Part shown: positions 5,891 through 10,544 of the stretch, in pieces
Position numbering within the stretch: the stretch's first letter is position 1
How the letters are laid out: the number at the start of each line of letters is the position of its first letter
Assembly: GCA_034002405.1 (NCBI GenBank)
Contig: JAVFAS010000091.1
Location: forward strand, 1 to 10,544
Direction of reading: 5' to 3'
Length of the DNA stretch: 10,544 bases
DNA from: SZUA-365 sp034002405
GTDB taxonomy: Bacteria; Bacteroidota; Ignavibacteria; SZUA-365
Position numbers and translations under genes: made by a program
Notes under the pieces: generated by a model
Databases searched by the model: none
What the model saw: only the letters and a program-made list of their open reading frames with translations
Told to the model about the DNA's origin: nothing

Positions 5891-6685
5891 GTGAGTCCAT
5901 CCCGACAGAACAGGAGCGATCGTGTGCGCGTGCTGATCGCCGATGATCACGAGGTCGTGCGCAGTGGTCTGCGGCTTGTGTTTGAGAGTTCGGAGCATTT
6001 CGAGATCGTTGGCGAGGCGGCGGATGGCCGGCAACTGCTCGACCTTGCCACAACGATTGCCGCCGATCTCGTCATCGTGGATATCTCGATGCCCGGGATG
6101 GGAGGGATCGAGGCCACGCGGCTCCTGCGCCTCGCGCTTCCCGCACTGAAGATCCTCACGCTCACCGTGCATGCGGACGAAGAGTACATCTTCCAGATGC
6201 TCAAGGCCGGCGCGAACGGCTATCTGCTGAAAAGCGCGGGGAAGGAGGAAATCTTTCAAGCCACGAATGCCGTGCTGGGTGGAAGCACGTTTTTCAGTCC
6301 CACCGTCTCCGACATCATCGTGCAGGGGTTCATCCAACGTGCCGAGGCGGAGCAACGCGGCCCGGCAGCCGTGCCACCCATGCTGGCGAATGGCGCACCC
6401 ACCCCGGACGCAGGGTCCTCCGCGGAGGTGCTGCCCATCCCCCCCGCAGCGGCAGACCGTATCGCGTCCCCGTTGACGAAGCGCGAAACGGAAGTGCTGC
6501 GGTTGATCGCGCAGGGGATGACCAATCGCGCGATCGGGGAAACCCTGTTCATCAGCGCGCGCACGGTCAACACGCATCGCACCAACCTGATGCAGAAACT
6601 CGATCTGCACGACACCGCCAGTCTTGTTCGTTTTGCGATCGCGAACGGACTGCTTCCCGCCGATCCTGATTCCCCCGTCGCATAG
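5891..6685 (+). CDS. NarL/LuxR-type response regulator
   Basis: A two-domain transcription factor, 264 aa from the GTG at 5891. I prefer this start because GGAGG lies eight bases upstream (5878-5882). The ATG at 5870 would add seven residues and has no good ribosome-binding site. The receiver domain (about 12-130) has the acidic pair D18-D19 in IADDHEVVRSGL, phospho-acceptor D64 in LVIVDISMPGMGG and K114 in YLLKSAGKEE. The LuxR-type helix-turn-helix follows from about residue 195: LTKRETEVLRLIAQGMTNRAIG and ISARTVNTHRTNLMQKL. Between them is an unusually long linker of about 60 residues, rich in Pro and Ala. It lies directly behind the kinase gene and is its obvious partner. Its targets are not shown; the OmpA-type gene immediately downstream is one possibility. 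Confidence 0.93.
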   Translation: MSPSRQNRSDRVRVLIADDHEVVRSGLRLVFESSEHFEIVGEAADGRQLLDLATTIAADLVIVDISMPGMGGIEATRLLRLALPALKILTLTVHADEEYIFQMLKAGANGYLLKSAGKEEIFQATNAVLGGSTFFSPTVSDIIVQGFIQRAEAEQRGPAAVPPMLANGAPTPDAGSSAEVLPIPPAAADRIASPLTKRETEVLRLIAQGMTNRAIGETLFISARTVNTHRTNLMQKLDLHDTASLVRFAIANGLLPADPDSPVA

Positions 6686-6881
6686 AGTGTTTACCCGAGT
6701 CCCTCACGTCGAAGTCACCCAGGTCAAATTACGTTCATTACCCGATTGTGCCGACGATCCCTCGCGGTTACCATGAGGACAAGTTCGCACGCACCTCCGA
6801 ACGGAGCGGAACGGAACAACCGATCCCGGCGAGAACCGCGGCGCGCGAACGACTCTTCACTCACCGCTTCGAGAGGTTGCC

Positions 6882-8777
6882 ATGACACGGAAGCATTGTT
6901 CATACGCCATACTCGTCCTCCTGCTGCTCGCGGCGGGACGAGCCCCCGCCCAGGTTTCGGGCGGTCAACTCGCCTTCGGTTTCGACGCCGGGGCCGTGAA
7001 ATATTGGGGGGAATTCACCGACAACCAGTTCTGGCTCGCGGGCGATGCCTTCGCGCGCTACAATATCATCCCCGAACTCTCGGTCCAGGCCATGGCGGGG
7101 TTCGGCCAGGCGCGCTACAAGGTCGACAATTTCATCATCGCGAACCGTCCGTCCTATTTCGGCGAGGGCGCACAGCTCGGGGATATGTACCCGGGCCTTC
7201 CCAGCACACCCATCGAGGAAAAGAATGCGATCCGCTTTTCCACCTATGATCTGCTGGTGTCGGTGAATCTGTTTCCCGACCAGCGTTTCGTTCCCTTTCT
7301 CTTCGCGGGCGTGGGACTACTCGAATGGAATCCCGTGACGCTCTACACCAACAAACAGTTGCCCAACAGCGCGGCCGGGGACTATGACAAAACGCAGCTG
7401 GTCATTCCCTTCGGCTTCGGTTTCGAATCCTATCTCACCGGAAATCTCGTCCTCAACGGCCGGGCGACCATGCGCCTGCCCGATACCGATTATTTCGACG
7501 ACGTCGCGGAACAGGGCAGCAAGAACGACGCGCTGCTCACCTTCGGCATCGGCCTGTCCTATTACCTCTTTGGCACGCGTGATACCGATCACGACGGACT
7601 CACCGATGAAGAGGAAGAGAAGCTCGGTACCGATCCGAAGAACCGTGATACCGACGGCGACGGACTGACCGATTACGAGGAGGTCCGCGTCTACAGCACG
7701 GATCCGAAGAAAGCCGACACCGACGCCGATAACCTGACCGATTACGACGAAGTGATGAAGAACACGAGTTCTCCGATCAAGGCCGACAGTGACAGTGACG
7801 GACTCGATGACGGCGCGGAACTCGCGCGCAAGACCGATCCGAAAGGACCGGACAGCGATGGCGATGGATTGATCGACGGCGACGAGGTCACGCAGAACAA
7901 GACCGACCCGCTCAGTGTCGACACCGACGAGGACGGGCTCAGCGATGGCGACGAGATTCGCAAGCATCAAACCGATCCGCTGGCCAACGATTCCGACAGC
8001 GATGGGTTGCTTGACGGTGACGAGGTGAAAATCCATGAAACGAATCCGGCGCTGGCCGATTCGGACAACGACGGACTGCGGGATGGCGACGAGGTCAAGC
8101 GCCACAAGACGGATCCGAACGTGGCCGACAGCGACAACGATCGACTCAACGACGGCGACGAGATCATGAAGCACAAAACGGATCCGAATATCGCCGATAC
8201 CGACGGTGATCGTCTGCTCGACGGCGTGGAACTGACCGACCGCTATCGCACCGATCCGCTCAGGCCGGACACCGATGATGATGGCATCATCGACAGTGAG
8301 GACGACTGTCCGCTGATCTATGGCGTCAAGAGCGAGGAGAAGGGACGAAACGGATGTCCCGCCGCCCCGAAAGTCGGCACACGCATCGACTTCCCCGAAA
8401 TCTATTTCATTGTCAATACCGACCAGTTCAACTACGAATTCCCCCAGACCCAGGCGAATCTCGACACGCTGTTGGCCTATGTGCGACAGTGCGAGGGACT
8501 GCGCATCCGCATCGAAGGACACGCGTCGAAGGAAGGCGCCGATGATTGGAATCAGCAGCTTTCCGAGATGCGCGCCAATCGCGTGAAGACGTGGTTGATG
8601 GAGCGCGGTATCCAGTCCGAAACGATTTCGGAGACCGTCGGCTTTGGCTCGCGTCAACCCAAGGTCAAGGAACCCACGGGTCGTGAACTCAAACGCACCT
8701 CGGCGGCACAGCTCGAGGCGATCCGGAAACTCAACCGACGCATCTCGGTCGTGGTCACGCGGACCTGCGACAAGTAA
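6882..8777 (+). CDS. OmpA-family outer-membrane protein with thrombospondin type 3 repeats
   Basis: A 631-aa outer-membrane protein. AGAGG six bases upstream and a signal peptide (MTRKHCSYAILVLLLLAAG, cleavage near APAQ, residue 24) support the start. Residues about 25-233 alternate hydrophobic and aromatic strands, as in an OmpA-like beta-barrel (LAFGFDAGAVKYWGEF, FGIGLSYYLFGT). Residues 234-462 are ten calcium-binding thrombospondin type 3 repeats, with a final DTDDDGIIDSEDDC unit from 463. Residues about 500-628 are the OmpA C-terminal peptidoglycan-binding domain: GHASKEG around H547, WNQQLSEMRANRVKTWL and NRRISVVV near 618-625. The usual Asp of GHTD is replaced, as seen in some relatives. 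The protein should tie the outer membrane to the cell wall, with the repeats as a rigid calcium-bound spacer. It lies 196 bp after the response regulator; no clear promoter is visible in that gap. Confidence 0.93.
   Translation: MTRKHCSYAILVLLLLAAGRAPAQVSGGQLAFGFDAGAVKYWGEFTDNQFWLAGDAFARYNIIPELSVQAMAGFGQARYKVDNFIIANRPSYFGEGAQLGDMYPGLPSTPIEEKNAIRFSTYDLLVSVNLFPDQRFVPFLFAGVGLLEWNPVTLYTNKQLPNSAAGDYDKTQLVIPFGFGFESYLTGNLVLNGRATMRLPDTDYFDDVAEQGSKNDALLTFGIGLSYYLFGTRDTDHDGLTDEEEEKLGTDPKNRDTDGDGLTDYEEVRVYSTDPKKADTDADNLTDYDEVMKNTSSPIKADSDSDGLDDGAELARKTDPKGPDSDGDGLIDGDEVTQNKTDPLSVDTDEDGLSDGDEIRKHQTDPLANDSDSDGLLDGDEVKIHETNPALADSDNDGLRDGDEVKRHKTDPNVADSDNDRLNDGDEIMKHKTDPNIADTDGDRLLDGVELTDRYRTDPLRPDTDDDGIIDSEDDCPLIYGVKSEEKGRNGCPAAPKVGTRIDFPEIYFIVNTDQFNYEFPQTQANLDTLLAYVRQCEGLRIRIEGHASKEGADDWNQQLSEMRANRVKTWLMERGIQSETISETVGFGSRQPKVKEPTGRELKRTSAAQLEAIRKLNRRISVVVTRTCDK
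7581..8267 (+). repeat. Ten tandem thrombospondin type 3 (calcium-binding) repeats
   Basis: Ten repeats of 22-24 codons (mostly 69 bp) with the pattern D[TS]D.DGL.DGDE......TDP. The middle copies (DSDSDGLLDGDEVK, DSDNDGLRDGDEVK and similar) are closest to each other. The Asp side chains at alternating positions are the known calcium ligands of this repeat type. Two copies have N or R in place of the usual G (DADNL, DNDRL and DGDRL forms). Confidence 0.9.
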
Positions 8778-8843
8778 CAGAGGTGAGGGAGGGATATCGC
8801 CGAACGTGATGCGCGGGTCGGTGAGTGCTCCGCCATCACATAC

Positions 8844-8874
8844 AGAAGGACCTGTCGTTTCGACAGGTCCTTCT
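8844..8874. terminator. Bidirectional hairpin terminator between convergent genes
   Basis: AGAAGGACCTGTCG (8844-8857) and CGACAGGTCCTTCT (8861-8874) are a perfect 14-bp inverted repeat around a TTT loop. It lies one base beyond the DUF134-NifX stop codon (8876-8878) and about 65 bp beyond the OmpA-type stop. T runs on either side are poor, but the A-rich and T-rich ends of the stem and the convergent setting fit a shared terminator. Confidence 0.78.
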
Positions 8875-8875
8875 C

Positions 8876-9598
8876 TTATGGTGTCCCTTCGTGGTGGGCG
8901 CAGCCGTCCGTCACGCCACACGGTTCGAGCGCGCCGGTGCGGTAGTCCTCGACCAGGCGGGAAACAGGACCGGGGTGTCCCTTATAAACGGGTATCCCGA
9001 GCGCCGCCAGGCGGCGGATGGCTCCCATGCCGATGCCACCGGCGATAACCGCGTCCACGCGGGATGCGGAGAGCAGATCGACCGGTGCGCAGCTCCCCCG
9101 TGCGTGCACGGCTGCGTTGACGATGGTTTCCATCGCGCGTGTATCGATGTCCACGATGGCGAACAGCGGTGCCGAGCCGAAGTGATCGAGCAACGTGCTC
9201 TCGAACCCACGATCGACGGCGATGGGAATGCAGACGCGTCTTCCGGCGGCAGGGCTGCCGAATGCGTCCGGTTGTGGATCGCCCGGGATCGATGGGTCTT
9301 CCTGTACATTCGGTGCATGCGCCAGCGGCACGAGGAGGATGGCTTTGCCGTTCACGAGCGCGTCCGCCACCTTCGCCCGCGCCGCTGATACAATACGCGA
9401 GAAGGTCGGGCGTGACACCTGCATCCGTGCCGCCGCTTCCTCCTGATACAATCCTAATTGATCCGCCAGTCGCAGCGCCTCGAGTTCGTCGGGCATCAGG
9501 CGTACCTGCGCCAGCTCCGCCAGCTTGCGTCCCTTCGGCACGAACAGCGGGGATTCACCCTCACCGCTCACATAGCGCGTGCATCGTCCTCGTGGCAT
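8876..9598 (-). CDS. DUF134 (UPF0251) helix-turn-helix domain fused to a NifX-like cofactor-binding domain
   Basis: The predicted protein is 240 aa from the ATG at 9598, the usual DUF134 start (MPRGRC). An in-frame ATG at 9613 is an alternative that adds five residues. Residues 1-90 are the DUF134/UPF0251 domain, with LMPDELEALRLADQLGLYQEEAAARMQVSRPTFSRI as the helix-turn-helix region and VADALVNGKA after it. A proline-containing linker (about 91-118) leads to the NifX/NifB-type domain (120-222): VCIPIAVD, HFGSAPLFAIVD, GSCAPVDLL (C170), GGIGMGAIRRLAALGIPVYKG. The tail EPCGVTDGC (225-233) then HH resembles the paralogue at 2952-3398. The fusion suggests a transcription factor whose DNA binding responds to a metal cluster or its redox state. 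The divergent promoter just upstream contains the palindrome also found before the paralogue, so it probably regulates itself, the paralogue unit and the peroxiredoxin. Confidence 0.9.
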   Translation of the reverse strand: MPRGRCTRYVSGEGESPLFVPKGRKLAELAQVRLMPDELEALRLADQLGLYQEEAAARMQVSRPTFSRIVSAARAKVADALVNGKAILLVPLAHAPNVQEDPSIPGDPQPDAFGSPAAGRRVCIPIAVDRGFESTLLDHFGSAPLFAIVDIDTRAMETIVNAAVHARGSCAPVDLLSASRVDAVIAGGIGMGAIRRLAALGIPVYKGHPGPVSRLVEDYRTGALEPCGVTDGCAHHEGTP

Positions 9599-9617
9599 CT
9601 CGCTTTCGACCATGGTG

Positions 9618-9665
9618 TTGCATTTTTCATGAAATGAACATATGTTCAATACGTGACATATGCAA
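9618..9665. promoter_or_regulatory. Symmetric divergent promoters sharing one palindromic operator
   Basis: The layout is TTGCAT (9618-9623), 11 bp, TGAACATATGTTCA (9635-9648), 11 bp, ATGCAA (9660-9665). Read on either strand this gives TTGCAT, a 17-bp spacer and TATGTT, with the palindrome supplying both -10 elements (9641-9646 plus, 9642-9637 minus). The minus-strand promoter would start transcription near 9630, 17-32 nt before the DUF134-NifX start codons. The plus-strand one points to the peroxiredoxin with a leader near 180 nt. Positions 9618-9650 match 3539-3571 (opposite strand) at 31 of 33. Confidence 0.62.
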
Positions 9666-9675
9666 ATCGCGTGCG

Positions 9676-9704
9676 TTGCGTCGCGGAAAAACAGAAGATA
9701 TATC
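9676..9704 (+). promoter_or_regulatory. Second putative promoter for the peroxiredoxin gene
   Basis: TTGCGT (9676-9681), a 17-bp spacer and TATATC (9699-9704) lie about 130 bp before the peroxiredoxin start. The -10 overlaps the palindrome AGATATATCT. This could give basal transcription independent of the palindromic operator to its left. The call rests on hexamer similarity only. Confidence 0.35.
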
Positions 9705-9835
9705 TATCCTGAATACGGGCCATTCCCGGTCAGCCGGAATCCTCCTGCGGTCCTGCGGCATCATATTCACCGGTACCCGAGATCGCATTCTCATAGATTC
9801 ACATATCCTCATTCATTCGTACAAGGAATACGCAC

Positions 9836-10543
9836 ATGGAAAACAGCACGCCCGTCAGCATGCCACGTATTGGTGATCCTGCACCCGCGTTCACCGCCGA
9901 GACCACGCAGGGCAAGATCAATTTTCCCCAGGACTACTCGGGAAGCTGGGTGATTCTCTTCAGCCACCCCGCGGATTTCACCCCTGTCTGCACCTCCGAA
10001 TTCATGACCTTCGCGACCATGGAGAAGCAGTTCAATGAAGCCAATTGCAAGCTGGTTGGACTCTCGGTCGACGGACTCTACAGCCACATTGCCTGGTTGC
10101 GCACGATCAAGGAGAAAATCAGTTACAAGGGAATGAAGGATGTCGAGGTCACCTTCCCGCTGATCGAGGACATCACGATGGAAGTCGCCACGAAATACGG
10201 CATGATGATGCCGGGCGAGAGCAACACCAAGGCGGTCCGCGCCGTCTTCGTCATCGATCCGAAAGGCGTTATCCGGACGATCATTTACTACCCGCTCAGC
10301 CTGGGCCGCAATTTCGATGAACTGCTGCGCGTGGTCATCGCCCTGCAGGCCGCCGATGCCTTCTCCATCGCCACACCCGCCGACTGGCGTCCGGGTGACG
10401 ACGTCATCGTCCCGACCGCCGGTTCCTGCGGCGTCGCCAAGGAGCGCATGGAGAGCAAGGACGAGATGACCTGTCACGACTGGTTCTTCTGCACCAAACC
10501 GCTGCCCAAGGACAAGGTACTGGACACGATCATCAAGAAATAA
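9836..10543 (+). CDS. Prx6-type peroxiredoxin (thioredoxin-dependent peroxide reductase)
   Basis: A 235-aa peroxiredoxin that reduces hydrogen peroxide and organic peroxides in the cytoplasm. AAGGA about nine bases upstream supports the ATG. The active site is HPADFTPVCTSEF, with P45, T49 and peroxidatic C52; the conserved active-site Arg is R135 (AVRAVFVID). The long C-terminal domain (RNFDELLRVVIALQ, ATPADWRPGDDVIVP) places it in the Prx6/1-Cys subfamily rather than AhpC. It also has C198 and the pair C213/C219 in TCHDWFFC. That spacing resembles archaeal Prx6 enzymes in which a C-terminal Cys forms a disulfide with the peroxidatic one, so it may work as a 2-Cys enzyme. It is divergent from the DUF134-NifX gene and probably shares its operator. 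The gene is complete, ending one base before the window edge. Confidence 0.95.
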   Translation: MENSTPVSMPRIGDPAPAFTAETTQGKINFPQDYSGSWVILFSHPADFTPVCTSEFMTFATMEKQFNEANCKLVGLSVDGLYSHIAWLRTIKEKISYKGMKDVEVTFPLIEDITMEVATKYGMMMPGESNTKAVRAVFVIDPKGVIRTIIYYPLSLGRNFDELLRVVIALQAADAFSIATPADWRPGDDVIVPTAGSCGVAKERMESKDEMTCHDWFFCTKPLPKDKVLDTIIKK

Positions 10544-10544
10544 T

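Noticed and set aside
7581..8267. Regularly spaced repeats that might suggest a CRISPR-like array
   Set aside because: The repeats are in-frame protein-coding thrombospondin type 3 units of 69 bp with no spacers.
9599..9649. Extension of the DUF134-NifX protein upstream to a TTG at 9649, giving an N-terminus NICSFHEK that also appears in frame at 3541-3564 (NICSIHEK)
   Set aside because: The similarity is due to the duplicated operator. Both base differences change the amino acid, there is no ribosome-binding site, and DUF134 proteins normally begin at the MPR motif.

Overview
The window is GC-rich, compact bacterial DNA. It most likely comes from the Bacteroidota/Chlorobi-Ignavibacteria (FCB) side of the tree. 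This inference rests on a secreted protein with SprB-type repeats, an OmpA-type porin carrying a long run of thrombospondin type 3 calcium repeats, and a DUF134/NifX-type regulator next to a Prx6-like peroxiredoxin. No ribosomal or other marker gene is present, so the phylum call is tentative. I see no mobile element, CRISPR array, tRNA or rRNA.

Layout. (1) Positions 1-1906, minus strand: the first 635 codons of a large secreted adhesin-like protein that runs off the left edge. An AT-rich, motif-dense leader (about 1907-2273) lies upstream of it. (2) Positions 2274-3571, minus strand: a small transcription unit made of a NifX-like cofactor-binding protein with a His-rich tail, a 112-aa proline-rich exported protein and a 36-aa single-span membrane protein, ending in a clear intrinsic terminator. 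(3) Positions 3664-6685, plus strand: a signalling cassette with a receiver-only protein, a GAF-PAS-HisKA_3 histidine kinase and a NarL/LuxR-type response regulator. (4) Positions 6882-8777, plus strand: a 631-aa OmpA-family outer-membrane protein. (5) Positions 8876-9598, minus strand: a DUF134 helix-turn-helix domain fused to a second NifX-like domain. It converges on the OmpA gene over a perfect 14-bp hairpin. (6) Positions 9836-10543, plus strand: a Prx6-type peroxiredoxin, divergent from the DUF134 gene.

The most interesting signal is regulatory. A 33-nt block, 31/33 identical, occurs twice: upstream of the NifX-like unit (3539-3571) and between the DUF134-NifX and peroxiredoxin genes (9618-9650). 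It contains the palindrome TGAACATATGTTCA, which overlaps a -10 element (TATGTT) placed 17 bp from a TTG-starting -35. At the second site the layout is mirror-symmetric (TTGCAT-N11-palindrome-N11-ATGCAA), so one operator sits in the -10 of two divergent promoters. The obvious candidate to bind it is the DUF134-NifX protein encoded beside it. I propose a local regulon in which a DNA-binding domain fused to a metal-cluster-binding domain controls itself, a DNA-binding-free paralogue with its membrane companions, and a peroxide-detoxifying enzyme. The palindromes, spacings and domains are read from the sequence; the regulator-operator pairing and the redox or metal-cluster signal are inference.
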